Source of the DNA: an uncultured Lachnospiraceae bacterium
GTDB taxonomy: Bacteria; Bacillota; Clostridia; Lachnospirales; Lachnospiraceae
Reading direction: 5' to 3'
DNA length: 64,000 nt
Assembly: GCA_947164605.1 (NCBI GenBank)
Contig: CAMUXE010000009.1
Location: 29,971-93,970, forward strand
Part shown: in pieces, positions 17,524 to 26,685 of the stretch
How the letters are laid out: each line of letters begins with the position of its first letter
Numbering within the stretch: position 1 is the stretch's first letter
Notes under the pieces: generated by a model
The model's database searches: none
The model's input: the letters and a program-made list of their open reading frames with translations, nothing else
Told to the model about the DNA's origin: nothing
Program-made: the position numbers and the translations under genes

Positions 17524-17631
17524 ATGGAAATGTTAGATAAGATGACAAAACAATATGTGAATTGGTACAACTATGTAAGATCTCATTCTTATAATAATTA
17601 TTTGACACCAATGGAAGCACGATTTAATTGA
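17524..17631 (+). pseudogene. C-terminal remnant of an IS3-family transposase
   Basis: The frame reads MEMLDKMTKQYVNWYNYVRS then HSYNNYLTPMEARFN and stop, matching the end of the integrase core of IS3/IS150-type OrfB (YI.WYN..R.H...G.LSP..). Only the last 35 codons remain. It starts just after the DUF134-NifX gene and marks this patch as transposon-scarred. Confidence 0.75.
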
Positions 17632-17744
17632 TATTTTCCGAACATGTCGTTACCAAAAATGTTGACCAGTACAAATGACCATGGTCAAACTTATTGGCTT
17701 ATTATTTAGCTGATAAGTTAGAAAATTTCCAGATTAAGTAGTGA

Positions 17745-17848
17745 AGTAATTAATGAATTAAGTGGTGAATTAATGAATTGATTAATGAATAAATTAATCA
17801 ATTAAGTAAATCAATTAAGTAAATCAATTAAGTAAATCAATTAAATAA
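17745..17848. repeat. 13-bp AT-only tandem repeat
   Basis: Four clean copies of AATTAAGTAAATC lie at the right end, with decayed copies (AATTAATGAATTG types) to the left, all with a 13-base period. Confidence 0.8.
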
Positions 17849-17851
17849 GAT

Positions 17852-17913
17852 CTCCCTTGGCTTTGAAAATCAGGAATTTACACATCTTGATTTTTAGCCA
17901 AGGGAGGTTTTTT
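17852..17913. terminator. Large terminator hairpin next to folC
   Basis: CTCCCTTGGCT pairs with AGCCAAGGGAG across an inner stem GAAAATCA/TGATTTTT. The T-run GGTTTTTTG is on the plus side, so it best stops plus-strand transcripts; it may also serve folC on the minus strand. Confidence 0.75.
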
Positions 17914-17914
17914 G

Positions 17915-19384
17915 TTAAATATAGTAGCGGCACTGGCTTATGTAGTAGAGAGAGCCGTAGGCGCAGATTATGTCGTCCTCTGAGGCTTCGGAAAAAGCCG
18001 ATTTGACAGCCTCCTCTAGACTTTTGCATGGCTTAGTAGGAATAGGAACAAGTTTTTTGAGCTTGCATTCCTTATCTATGAAGGAAGAAAGTTCCTCACT
18101 AGCTAGAGCTCGCTCAGTATCTGGCCTTACAGTATAGTATGCTTTGGAATACATAAGTGTACCTTCAATAATTGAGTTATAGAGCTTGTCAGCTAAAACT
18201 CCGACTATAAATCTAATTTTCTTTCCAGGAAAGTAGTAGTTAAGGCTGTCGACAAGAGCTTCGACGCCTTCGGGGTTATGGCTGCCATCTATGATGAAAA
18301 TGGGCTTTTTAGATAAAAGCTCAAATCTAGCGGGCCACTTGGCTTTTTTTAGACCTATTGCTATGCTCTGATCAGAGATTTTTGTGAGTCCCCTGTCATA
18401 GGCTGTTCTGGCGGCTTTTACGGCAAGGGCAGCATTGTTTAACTGGTATCCGCCAAGGAGGGATATCTCAAAAGTTGCAGCTGATTTGGAGCCAGAAGGG
18501 ACACCCTTGCGTGAAGCATAATCAAGGCTTGCCGAAGTTTTTAGGCTTGCCGAAGTCTTTAGGCTAGGTGAAGCATCTTGGTTTTGCGGTGTCTCCATGC
18601 TCGATTTATCAAGAGATTCTATAGATTCTATAGCTTCGTAATCCTTTAAGATGAAGGTCTGTGAGTCAAGATTGAAGGAGCTAGGCCTTTCAACTAATTC
18701 AGAGTAGATTAAGCTTGCATTCTCGCTAGCTGCTTTTGCTTCAAATACTTTGCAGACCTCTTTTTTTGCGGGATAGGCCACGCAAACTCCGCCTTTTTTT
18801 ATGATGCCTGCCTTTTCGGCTGCTATCTCTTCCAAGGTGTTTCCCAGAATCGCACAGTGGTCGAGACTTATGGTTGATATTACCGAGAGAATAGGGCTAG
18901 GTATAACATTTGTTGCGTCGAGTCTTCCTCCTAAACCTACCTCAAAGACCACAATATCGCAGGCAGAATCAAGAAAGCAGACCAGGGCGACGGCGGTGAT
19001 GATTTCAAATTGAGAAAAGGCGATAGATGGATTTTCGATGTGCAGTTGTTCTAGAGCCTTAATCACAGCATTTGTCGCTAAGACAAGTTTTTCATCCTCT
19101 ATATCTTGCTGATTTATACGGATTCTCTCGCTAAAGTGCTCAAGATAGGGGGAGGTGTAGGTTCCAGTTTTGTAGCCACTCTCGACAAGTATGCTTGTGA
19201 GCATAGATGAGGTGGAACCTTTGCCGTTGGTGCCGGCAATGTGGATGAATTTGAGCTTTTCCTCAGGATTGCCAAGGAGAGTGCAAAGGCGCTTCATGCG
19301 GCTTAAGTCAGTCAACTTGCTTCCAAAGCGGGGGAGAGACTCCATGTAGTCAATAGCTTCTTTTGATGTATTTATAAGAATCAT
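17915..19384 (-). CDS. folC: Bifunctional folylpolyglutamate / dihydrofolate synthase
   Basis: 489 residues. FolC adds glutamate to folates in an ATP-dependent reaction. The P-loop IAGTNGKGSTSS (about 49-60), YTSPYLEHFSERIRI, FEVGLGGRLDATNV, ISLDHCAILG and IDGSHNPEG are all present. The usual length is about 430; the extra comes from an insert at about residues 249-305 rich in Ser, Ala and Lys with repeated SLKTSA, matching a short DNA repeat at 18524-18570. It lies in the linker before the C-terminal domain (ISLLGGYQLNNAALA) and is probably a loop. Start ATG at 19384 follows AGAAGGT. Confidence 0.95.
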   Translation of the reverse strand: MILINTSKEAIDYMESLPRFGSKLTDLSRMKRLCTLLGNPEEKLKFIHIAGTNGKGSTSSMLTSILVESGYKTGTYTSPYLEHFSERIRINQQDIEDEKLVLATNAVIKALEQLHIENPSIAFSQFEIITAVALVCFLDSACDIVVFEVGLGGRLDATNVIPSPILSVISTISLDHCAILGNTLEEIAAEKAGIIKKGGVCVAYPAKKEVCKVFEAKAASENASLIYSELVERPSSFNLDSQTFILKDYEAIESIESLDKSSMETPQNQDASPSLKTSASLKTSASLDYASRKGVPSGSKSAATFEISLLGGYQLNNAALAVKAARTAYDRGLTKISDQSIAIGLKKAKWPARFELLSKKPIFIIDGSHNPEGVEALVDSLNYYFPGKKIRFIVGVLADKLYNSIIEGTLMYSKAYYTVRPDTERALASEELSSFIDKECKLKKLVPIPTKPCKSLEEAVKSAFSEASEDDIICAYGSLYYISQCRYYI

Positions 19385-19522
19385 AGAATTACCTTCTTTT
19401 TGAAATTTGTCATAATTATTGATAATTGTAGGCGATGATTTTGGATTTTACAAGTTAATGTGATAAAATAAACCTAGTTGATTTTTTGGGGCAGTTTTTC
19501 TTTTGCCCGCAGTGGAGGTAAT

Positions 19523-19705
19523 ATGGCTGATCAGTGCAGTTGTGAGTATTGTAACAATTTGGTTTATGACGAGGAACTTGAGGAGTATGTCTGCGACGTG
19601 GATATGGACGAGGACGACTATGCCAGATTTCTGACCTCATCATATAAGGTTTGCCCTTATTACCAGAGTAATGATGAATATAAGATTGTAAGGCATCAGA
19701 TGTAG
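19523..19705 (+). CDS. DUF6472 small Cys-containing protein
   Basis: 60 residues starting MADQCSCEYCNNLVYDEELE and ending in YKVCPYYQSNDEYKIVRHQM. The two CxxC-like clusters suggest a metal site. It matches the small Lachnospiraceae family I know as DUF6472; function unknown. ATG 19523 has GGAGG six bases upstream, so the longer frame from 19478 is not used. Confidence 0.82.
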   Translation: MADQCSCEYCNNLVYDEELEEYVCDVDMDEDDYARFLTSSYKVCPYYQSNDEYKIVRHQM

Positions 19706-19749
19706 TGTAGGTGCCTGGGCTATATATAAATTTTACTATGGGGGTATGA

Positions 19750-20838
19750 ATGGAAGAGAAAAAATATGCAGTTTTGATAGACGGGGACAATGTTTCCTAC
19801 AATTATGTGGACGTGGTTTTGAAGGAGATGACTAAGTACGGAAATCTCACTATTAAGAGAGTTTACAGTGATTTCACGACCAATATGGCTTCAGGATGGA
19901 AGAAGACAATATCGAGCAAGGGTATTAGGGCAATTCAGTCATTTGCCAATACTAAGGGCAAAAATGCTACTGATTCAACCCTTATCATAGATGCCATGGA
20001 TATCCTATATACAGGAGATGTTGATGGCTTCTGTATTGTGTCTAGTGACAGTGATTTTACCAGCATTGCCATAAGGCTCAACGAGGCTGGTATGCATGTT
20101 ATAGGCATGGGAGAGAGCAAGACACCTGAATCTTTCAGGGGGGCTTGCACCTTGTTCAGAAATCTCGAAATTCTCAAAAAAGACTATGAAGACGGTGATT
20201 CTGAGCTCTTTGATAATAACAGTCAGACTAAAAAGTCAGATTCTAAGGATGCAGACTCCAAGGAAAATGTACATAAGTCCAATGAGAAAAAAGCTTCGGA
20301 TATTGCCAAGAAGGCCGATAAGACTGGAAAAGATATTGAGACTAAGCTTCTTTTGGAAGAGAAGAAATCAGAGAGATCTATGTCGGAAATTGAGAATGAG
20401 GTTATTTCTATCATAAATGAGAATATCAGCAATGGTAGGAGGACAACCCTGGGAGAGGTCGGAAACAGGCTGCTTAAGCTCTATAACGACTTTGATGTCA
20501 GACAGTATGGTTATTCATCCCTTTCAACATTTGTCGCTAATTTGGGGCATGTAGACTTGATTAAAGAGGACAATGTTTTTTATGTGGATCTTTTGGAAGA
20601 TGACTATAAGAAATTTAATGTAATTGACTATGCTTTGGAGCAGATAAGGGATTTTGGAGATTCTTCAGGTATTGACCTCTCAGTTTTAGGTCAACATATT
20701 CACGATAAGTACCCAGATTTTAAGGTCAAGGAATATGGCTATTCAACCTTGCAGAAATTTCTGACAAATTCGGGAGCATTTTGTTTTAAGACATCAAGCA
20801 CTGGATCTATCAAGGTTAAGTTGAAGAAAAAGAATTAG
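19750..20838 (+). CDS. NYN-domain ribonuclease-like protein with two LOTUS/OST-HTH domains
   Basis: 362 residues. The NYN domain (about 1-150) shows the acidic PIN-like site: VLIDGDNVSY, KNATDSTLIIDAMD and VSSDSDFTSIAIRL, GMGESKTPESF. A charged Lys/Asp/Ser linker (155-215) follows, then two LOTUS-type winged helices (about 218-285 and 292-358: GRRTTLGEVGNRLLKLYNDF, VRQYGYSSLSTFV; DLSVLGQHIHDKYPDFKVKE, YGYSTLQKFL). The family is expected to cut or bind RNA. Short repeats begin at the stop codon. Confidence 0.9.
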   Translation: MEEKKYAVLIDGDNVSYNYVDVVLKEMTKYGNLTIKRVYSDFTTNMASGWKKTISSKGIRAIQSFANTKGKNATDSTLIIDAMDILYTGDVDGFCIVSSDSDFTSIAIRLNEAGMHVIGMGESKTPESFRGACTLFRNLEILKKDYEDGDSELFDNNSQTKKSDSKDADSKENVHKSNEKKASDIAKKADKTGKDIETKLLLEEKKSERSMSEIENEVISIINENISNGRRTTLGEVGNRLLKLYNDFDVRQYGYSSLSTFVANLGHVDLIKEDNVFYVDLLEDDYKKFNVIDYALEQIRDFGDSSGIDLSVLGQHIHDKYPDFKVKEYGYSTLQKFLTNSGAFCFKTSSTGSIKVKLKKKN

Positions 20839-20945
20839 AAGCAACTATAGAATTAGCTATAGAAGCAATTATAGAATTAGCTATAGAAGCAGCTATATAA
20901 ACGGCTATAGAAGCAATTATATAAGCAGCTATAGAATTGGATATG
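20836..20945. repeat. 12-15 bp repeats at the NYN gene stop
   Basis: Units such as GCTATAGAAGCA and ATTATAGAATTA alternate about eight times, beginning at the stop codon (GAATTAGAAGCAACTATAGA). Confidence 0.8.
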
Positions 20946-20989
20946 ATATAGATTACAAGTTTTGAATTAAATGATTATAGGAGATTGAT

Positions 20990-21469
20990 ATGAATAAGAT
21001 TGCGAGTTTTACTGTTAACCACTTGGATTTACTCTGTGGTATCTATGTGTCAAGAAGGGATTATATCGGCCAGGAGTGTATCACAACATTTGACCTGAGA
21101 TTTACCAGACCAAATGTGGAGGCTCCTATGGATACTGCTGGTATCCATGCCCTTGAGCACCTGGGCGCTACTTTCTTGAGAAATGATGAGGAGTGGAGCA
21201 ATAAGACCATTTACTTCGGTCCTATGGGCTGCAGAACTGGTTTTTATGTACTTTTCTCTGGTGAGCTGAGCTCAGAAGACATTTTGGATGTATTGAGAAG
21301 AATGGCGGATTACGTCCTTAGCTACGAAGGGGAGATTCCGGGCTACTCGCCAAGGGATTGTGGAAATTACCTGGACAATAACTTGACTTTGGCCAAGCTT
21401 TATATGAAGAAGTACAAGGAAGAAGTTCTTGATAATCCAAGCCCAGAGAGAATGAGATATCCAGACTAG
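20990..21469 (+). CDS. luxS: S-ribosylhomocysteine lyase (AI-2 synthase)
   Basis: 159 residues. LuxS splits S-ribosylhomocysteine to homocysteine and the AI-2 precursor. The metal site H53-A-L-E-H57 in GIHALEHLGATFLRN, the active Cys81 in GPMGCRTGFY and the third ligand region GEIPGYSPRDCGNYLDN (Cys124 region) are all present. RBS TAGGAG lies before 20990. It is a single-gene unit closed by a strong terminator. Confidence 0.97.
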   Translation: MNKIASFTVNHLDLLCGIYVSRRDYIGQECITTFDLRFTRPNVEAPMDTAGIHALEHLGATFLRNDEEWSNKTIYFGPMGCRTGFYVLFSGELSSEDILDVLRRMADYVLSYEGEIPGYSPRDCGNYLDNNLTLAKLYMKKYKEEVLDNPSPERMRYPD

Positions 21470-21489
21470 TAAAAGCTTTGATAAAGACA

Positions 21490-21535
21490 TAAAAAAGCCT
21501 TGAGGAATGATGATTCATTCTTCAAGGCTTTTTGT
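21490..21535. terminator. Bidirectional terminator between luxS and glnN
   Basis: AAAAAAGCCTTGA and TCAAGGCTTTTT flank a GAATG/CATTC inner stem. T-runs on both strands serve converging luxS and glnN. Confidence 0.9.
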
Positions 21536-21558
21536 TTTCTTATTACTTATGATTTTAA

Positions 21559-23670
21559 TTAAACTTCGAAAATTAAATCGCCATAAGATGGGAATGGCCA
21601 GTACTCCTTGTCGACGATCATTTCAAGTCTGTCAGCAGGATCTCTCAATTCCTTCATCTTAGCAGAAACTGTATCACGGAAGAAGTGAGCTGCTTCCTTA
21701 GGATCAGTAATTGTAGCACCCTTTTCAACTGCTTCTTTGAGTTCTGTCTGAGCTTTGTACATAGCATTGAGGTTCTCCGTAACATCTGCAAGGATAGCCT
21801 TCTGAGTTGTAGGCTCAATACCAGCTTCGCTAACAGCGGCGATAGAGTTTGCAAGCTCAGTTGTGTAAGAAATAACAGCAGGGATGATCTGCTTTGAGCT
21901 AATGTTGAGCATTGATTTTGCTTCAATATTTACAGTCTTCTTGTAAGCTTCATACTTAATCTCAGCTCTAGATAGGAGCTCAGTCTTAGTAAATACGCCA
22001 AACTGCTCATAAAGCTTGAGAGCTTTGTCAGTTGTGAGAGCTGGAATAGCATCAACCATGTTCTTGATATCAGGAAGACCACGGCGGTGAGCCTCTTCAG
22101 CCCACTCCTCAGAGTATCCATTTCCGTTGAAGAGGATTCTCTGGTGCTCTGTGAAGAGCTTCTTGATCATGTCATGAACAGCCATATTGAAATCTTCAGC
22201 ATTTTCAAGCTCGTCAGCGATTTCCTTGAAGCTTTCAGCAACGATAGTGTTGAGGACAACATTGGCCGGTGCGATAGAGTCAGAAGAACCTACCATACGG
22301 AACTCAAACTTGTTACCAGTGAAGGCAAAAGGAGAAGTACGGTTTCTATCAGTTGCATCCTTATTGAGATCTGGAAGTGCAGAAGCGCCTGTGTGGAGCT
22401 TGCCTTTCTGGATAGATGATGTTGCATCACCCTTGTCAATAAGCTGATTGATAACATCCTCAAGCTGCTCGCCGAGGAAGATAGATATAATAGCTGGAGG
22501 TGCTTCATTGGCACCAAGTCTCTGGTCGTTACCAACATTGGCAGCAGATTCACGCAAGAGATCAGAGTGGGTATCTACGGCCTTCATAACAGCGCCGAGT
22601 ACGAGAAGGAACTGGATATTCTCGTGAGGAGTCTTTCCTGGATTTAAGAGGTTGATTCCGTCATCAGTTGTGAGTGACCAGTTGTCGTGCTTACCTGAAC
22701 CGTTAACGCCCTCAAATGGCTTCTCATGGAGGAGACATACGAGATTGTGGTGATAAGCAACCTTCTTTAAGATTTCCATTGTGAGCTGGTTGTTGTCAGT
22801 TGCAATATTGCACTGAGCATAGATAGGGGCAAGCTCATGCTGACCAGGAGCAACCTCATTGTGCTGTGTTCTGGCTGAGACACCCAATTTCCAGAGTTCC
22901 TGGTTGACATCTCTCATGAATTCACCGATACGCTCTCTGATAACACCGAAATAGTGATCATCAAGTTCCTGACCCTTAGCTGGGCTGGCACCGAAGAGTG
23001 TACGTCCTGTGTAGATTAAATCCTTTCTCTGAAGGTACTTATCGCGGTCTACGATGAAGTATTCCTGCTCAGCACCTACTGAAGGAGTTACTGTCTTTGA
23101 ACTTGTGTTGCCAAAAAGGCGGACAATTCTTAAAGCCTGCTCGTTGATGGCATCCATTGATCTTAAAAGTGGAGTCTTCTGATCAAGAGCCTCGCCTGTA
23201 TAAGAACAGAAAGCTGTTGGGATAACTAAGATTGCTCCTGTACCATCATGTCTGATAAATGCAGGTGAAGTACAATCCCAAGCAGTATAACCTCTAGCCT
23301 CAAATGTAGCTCTTAAGCCACCTGAAGGGAAAGATGAAGCATCAGGCTCTCCTTTGATAAGTTCCTTGCCTGAGAATTCCATTATAATTCTACCTTCAGA
23401 ATCAGGAGCTGAGATGAAGGAATCATGCTTTTCTGCAGTTGATCCAGTGAGTGGCTGGAACCAGTGAGTGAAGTGAGTAGCACCTTTCTCAACTGCCCAG
23501 TTTTTCATAACATTAGCAATTGAATCAGCATCCTCTAAAGATAACTCACTCTTGCCTTCCATAGCACTTTTAAGGTTCTTGTAAACGTTCTTTGGCAATC
23601 TGAGCTTCATCACATGATTGTTAAAGACGTCAACACCGAATTCTTCTGCAACATTGAAGTTTTCTTTCAT
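21559..23670 (-). CDS. glnN: Type III glutamine synthetase
   Basis: 703 residues, the size of GSIII, which makes glutamine from glutamate, ammonia and ATP. Blocks seen are RATFEARGYTAWDCTSPAFI, VGAEQEYFIVD, ARTQHNEVAPGQHELAPIY, NGSGKHDNWSL and RTSPFAFTGNKFEFRMVGSS. ATG at 23670 has AAGGA before it and fits the family; the open frame extends 23 codons further but those are improbable (MPYLYSFIYKAKYFF). The 290-base region upstream to the sortase terminator is AT-rich and holds its promoter, not resolved here. Confidence 0.96.
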   Translation of the reverse strand: MKENFNVAEEFGVDVFNNHVMKLRLPKNVYKNLKSAMEGKSELSLEDADSIANVMKNWAVEKGATHFTHWFQPLTGSTAEKHDSFISAPDSEGRIIMEFSGKELIKGEPDASSFPSGGLRATFEARGYTAWDCTSPAFIRHDGTGAILVIPTAFCSYTGEALDQKTPLLRSMDAINEQALRIVRLFGNTSSKTVTPSVGAEQEYFIVDRDKYLQRKDLIYTGRTLFGASPAKGQELDDHYFGVIRERIGEFMRDVNQELWKLGVSARTQHNEVAPGQHELAPIYAQCNIATDNNQLTMEILKKVAYHHNLVCLLHEKPFEGVNGSGKHDNWSLTTDDGINLLNPGKTPHENIQFLLVLGAVMKAVDTHSDLLRESAANVGNDQRLGANEAPPAIISIFLGEQLEDVINQLIDKGDATSSIQKGKLHTGASALPDLNKDATDRNRTSPFAFTGNKFEFRMVGSSDSIAPANVVLNTIVAESFKEIADELENAEDFNMAVHDMIKKLFTEHQRILFNGNGYSEEWAEEAHRRGLPDIKNMVDAIPALTTDKALKLYEQFGVFTKTELLSRAEIKYEAYKKTVNIEAKSMLNISSKQIIPAVISYTTELANSIAAVSEAGIEPTTQKAILADVTENLNAMYKAQTELKEAVEKGATITDPKEAAHFFRDTVSAKMKELRDPADRLEMIVDKEYWPFPSYGDLIFEV

Positions 23671-23960
23671 AGTAATCCTTTCTGTTGTAAATCCAAAAAA
23701 ATATTTTGCTTTATATATGAAGGAGTATAAATAGGGCAAATATGCATTTTGCCATAAAATATTAGGTAAAAAACCAACTTAACTTAATTTTATTAAGTGT
23801 AAACCCCTGACACCCATTCTTATAATTAAGCAACAGTTAATAAAATAACCCTATTTAGGAAATAATGCAAGTCTTATTGAGAAAAATGCTTGTCTTACGG
23901 GAAAAAATACAAGATTTGTAGAAAATTCACAATAAGAGCGAAGAATAGTGGGACTTAAAT
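23671..23960. other. AT-rich upstream region of glnN
   Basis: About 290 bases with no gene. It should contain the minus-strand glnN promoter. I see no known riboswitch or convincing operator. Confidence 0.5.
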
Positions 23961-23999
23961 AAAAATACCGCTAATCTTTTTGAAAAGACTAGCGGTAGT
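23961..23999 (-). terminator. Terminator of the fba-sortase unit
   Basis: ACCGCTAATCTTTT and AAAAGACTAGCGGT form the stem; on the minus strand it is followed by ATTTTTATT. Confidence 0.8.
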
Positions 24000-24019
24000 T
24001 TATTAATATTGAATTAAGC

Positions 24020-24988
24020 TTAATTATTGCTTGGCTCAGACTGAGGAATAGCAGTCTCTCCAATCAAGCTTCCATGAATGATTAAGCGGTGAGTCAGGTT
24101 ATCAGCACATGTAGATAGAGTTACTATCTGTCTTGCTGTTGAAGGATCACCGTTAGTAGCATACATTGACTCCTGCTTTCTTGCTACAGCATAAGACTGC
24201 ATAGATGACAGGGTAGGGAAGTTGAAGGTGAATGTCTCAGATGTAGGATCAGTGAGGTAAACACTGAAAATCTGGTATTCTCTCAGACGATCTTTAGTGT
24301 AAATGTAGAACTTGTCATTGCCTTCAGTCTGGTAGAAACCTGAGTTTCTGTACTTGTGAAGTACTGAGAACATTGTTCCACTGTAAAGAGTGTGGCCATA
24401 AATAATTACATGAGATGAATTGATTCCACCATTAATTCTGTAGTCGATAAAGAGACAGCCGTTAATATTGGAAGATCCATCAATTGCTGTAGTGAGGTAC
24501 TTTTCATTGTCAGTCCCCTGTACTACTGGAAGTCTCATGTCTACACTTGGGATATAGAGCATACCTTGTGCATCTGCATTAATCGCAAGCAAAGCGTTGT
24601 GATCATACTTGAAAGGCACCTTTGACACATTGCCATCCTCAGATACAATCTCCACTGGGGTGTTGTCCTCTGTGATTTGGCCTGTGACATCTCCGTAAAG
24701 TTTCTTGCCACGGTTGTATTCAAGTAAGATACCTAAGAGGCGGATGCCTGAATAGCAGAATATAATTGCACATATTATAATGATAACTGTCCTAATTATG
24801 TCGCCCTTAGTTCTTCTTTTCTTACTCTTAATATGATCATTGGCTGGGCCTTTTCCTCTAACCTTATTACCGCTTGCCTTAGCTTTAACTTCTTTCTTCT
24901 CAATAAGTTCTGGATGGTCGACGCTAGATACAGGAACCTGCTGGTCTGTATCTTCGTTAGAACCAAAATAGCTGTCAAAATCGCTCAT
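24020..24988 (-). CDS. Class B sortase
   Basis: 322 residues. Sortases join surface proteins to the cell wall by a Cys transpeptidase. A basic cytoplasmic N-terminus (about 1-65) leads to a membrane segment (66-88). The catalytic residues are in VIIYGHTLYSG (His), TLSTCADN (Cys) and HRLIIHG (Arg). The INADAQGMLYIPSVDMRLPVVQGTDNEKYLTT region is typical of SrtB. It lies 30 bases after fba on the same strand, with AGGAG before its ATG. No sorting-signal substrate gene is nearby. Confidence 0.92.
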   Translation of the reverse strand: MSDFDSYFGSNEDTDQQVPVSSVDHPELIEKKEVKAKASGNKVRGKGPANDHIKSKKRRTKGDIIRTVIIIICAIIFCYSGIRLLGILLEYNRGKKLYGDVTGQITEDNTPVEIVSEDGNVSKVPFKYDHNALLAINADAQGMLYIPSVDMRLPVVQGTDNEKYLTTAIDGSSNINGCLFIDYRINGGINSSHVIIYGHTLYSGTMFSVLHKYRNSGFYQTEGNDKFYIYTKDRLREYQIFSVYLTDPTSETFTFNFPTLSSMQSYAVARKQESMYATNGDPSTARQIVTLSTCADNLTHRLIIHGSLIGETAIPQSEPSNN

Positions 24989-25018
24989 TATAAAATACTC
25001 CTAAATAATTTTCTTTAA

Positions 25019-25882
25019 TCAAGCCTTACCAGCTGAGCCAAAGAGAGCAATTTTATCACGTACTGTCTGCTTGATTGCTTCTACACCAGGTGCAAGAAGC
25101 TTTCTTGGGTCAAATCCTTTTCCTTCAAGATCTTTACCGGCTTCGATGTACTCTCTAACTGCTGCAGCAAATGCAAGCTGGCACTCTGTGTTAACATTGA
25201 TCTTGCACACACCGAGTGAGATTGCCTTTTTAATCTGATCTTCAGGGATACCTGTACCACCGTGAAGTACAAGAGGCATATCGCCAACTGCATCCTTTAC
25301 ACTAGCGAGTGTGTCAAAGCTAAGACCTGCCCAGTTTGCAGGGTACTTACCGTGAATGTTACCGATACCTGCTGCAAGGAAATCAACTCCAAGGTCAGCA
25401 ATCATCTTACACTCGTTAGGATCAGCACACTCACCAGCAGCGACAACTCCGTCTTCCTCGCCACCGATAGCACCAACCTCAGCCTCGATTGACATACCCA
25501 TAGCATGTGCTACATTGATCAATTCCTTGGTCTTTTCTACGTTCTCGTCGATTGGGAAGTGAGAACCATCAAACATGATTGATGAGAAACCAGCTTTGAT
25601 ACACTTGTAGCATCCATCGTAAGTACCGTGGTCAAGATGGAGAGCAACTGGAACTGTGATGTTTTGCTCTTCAACTAAAGCTTTTACCATGTCGGCAACT
25701 ACTTTGAAGCCGCCCATGTACTTACCAGCTCCTTCTGACACACCTAAGATTACAGGTGAATTGAGTTCCTGAGCTGTGAGAAGAATTGACTTAGCCCACT
25801 CAAGATTGTTGATGTTGAAGTGGCCTACAGCATACTTACCCTCGCGGGCCTTATTAAGCATTTCTGTTGCGTTAACTAACAT
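25019..25882 (-). CDS. fba: Class II fructose-bisphosphate aldolase
   Basis: 287 residues. Zinc-dependent aldolase of glycolysis and gluconeogenesis. Zinc ligands and phosphate-binding blocks are visible: LHLDHGTYDGCYKCIKAGF, IEAEVGAIGGEEDG, GIGNIHGKYP, LVLHGGTGIPEDQI and KINVNTECQLAF. AGGAGG precedes the ATG. A normal-length, highly expressed-looking gene; the sortase gene follows on the same strand. Confidence 0.97.
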   Translation of the reverse strand: MLVNATEMLNKAREGKYAVGHFNINNLEWAKSILLTAQELNSPVILGVSEGAGKYMGGFKVVADMVKALVEEQNITVPVALHLDHGTYDGCYKCIKAGFSSIMFDGSHFPIDENVEKTKELINVAHAMGMSIEAEVGAIGGEEDGVVAAGECADPNECKMIADLGVDFLAAGIGNIHGKYPANWAGLSFDTLASVKDAVGDMPLVLHGGTGIPEDQIKKAISLGVCKINVNTECQLAFAAAVREYIEAGKDLEGKGFDPRKLLAPGVEAIKQTVRDKIALFGSAGKA

Positions 25883-26063
25883 ATTTTCCCTCCTAGGATT
25901 TTATTATTTGTTCTAATTATACGCTCCAATGGGCGAAAATGAAAGTATTTTGAGCAAAAAGAGCTTGCGAATGATTGTTTTAAATTCTATAATTAATGCC
26001 ATAAATGATAATAGTGCTGATTATAGTCATGTGTTTTTTAAACTAATTGAAAGGGAATAACAT

Positions 26064-26375
26064 ATGTTTAATTTTTCAAATGTATTGGCTGATGCCACAA
26101 GCGATGTCAATTTTTATAGTGAGAAAGCCAATGAAGGCTCTTCATTCATGCCATTTATAGGCTTTATGCTTTTTTTCGCAGCTCTGATTCTGTTGATAAT
26201 TGGAATTACAAATATTGTCGACTCAAAGAAGCAGTTTAATCTTTTCTATGATCAGAGAGATGCAAAAGACTTTACTGATGAGAAGTATGTAAAGGAAAGA
26301 AAAAGAGGCATTGTATTTATAGTAATCGCTATTGTGCTCTTAATAGCTTCACTTATCATCTTGCCACTCTTTTAA
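26064..26375 (+). CDS. Small membrane protein, unknown
   Basis: 103 residues with two strong membrane segments (about 30-52 and 79-101) linked by a charged cytoplasmic loop (DSKKQFNLFYDQRDAKDFTDEKYVKERKRG split over the loop). Start at 26064 follows GAAAGGGA. No family recognised. It is a lone plus-strand gene between minus-strand genes. Confidence 0.65.
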   Translation: MFNFSNVLADATSDVNFYSEKANEGSSFMPFIGFMLFFAALILLIIGITNIVDSKKQFNLFYDQRDAKDFTDEKYVKERKRGIVFIVIAIVLLIASLIILPLF

Positions 26376-26606
26376 ATTAGAAATAAAAAAACATCGCCCG
26401 CCGAGTTGGTGGACGATGAGAGAGAGGGAGAGAACTGCTATCAGTTCATGTATTATGAATTTTAGATATTGTCTTTAATATAATGATAGTATAAAAGACA
26501 ATGATGTACGAAATAAGATGTTTTTGTGAATTTAGCTTTAATTCATTGTGAATAATTTGTTAATGAAACTACAAGCTATTATAGATAAAAGACAATAAAA
26601 AACATG
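26376..26606. other. Non-coding stretch with one hairpin
   Basis: A stem CATCGCCCGCC / GGTGGACGATG at 26389-26416 lies near the end of the small membrane gene. Its T-run is on the minus strand, so its role is unclear. The rest is AT-rich with no gene. Confidence 0.45.
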
Positions 26607-26655
26607 AAAAAGGTGTATGAAATGCCATAACTATTGGCTTTTCATACACCTTTTA
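26607..26655. terminator. Terminator of the cyclophilin gene
   Basis: AAAAGGTGTATGAAA pairs with TTTTCATACACCTTTT around a CCAT/ATTGG tip; the minus-strand side continues into a T-run. Confidence 0.85.
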
Positions 26656-26685
26656 AATTTGGTATTTTTTTAGATTTAAGGCAAA

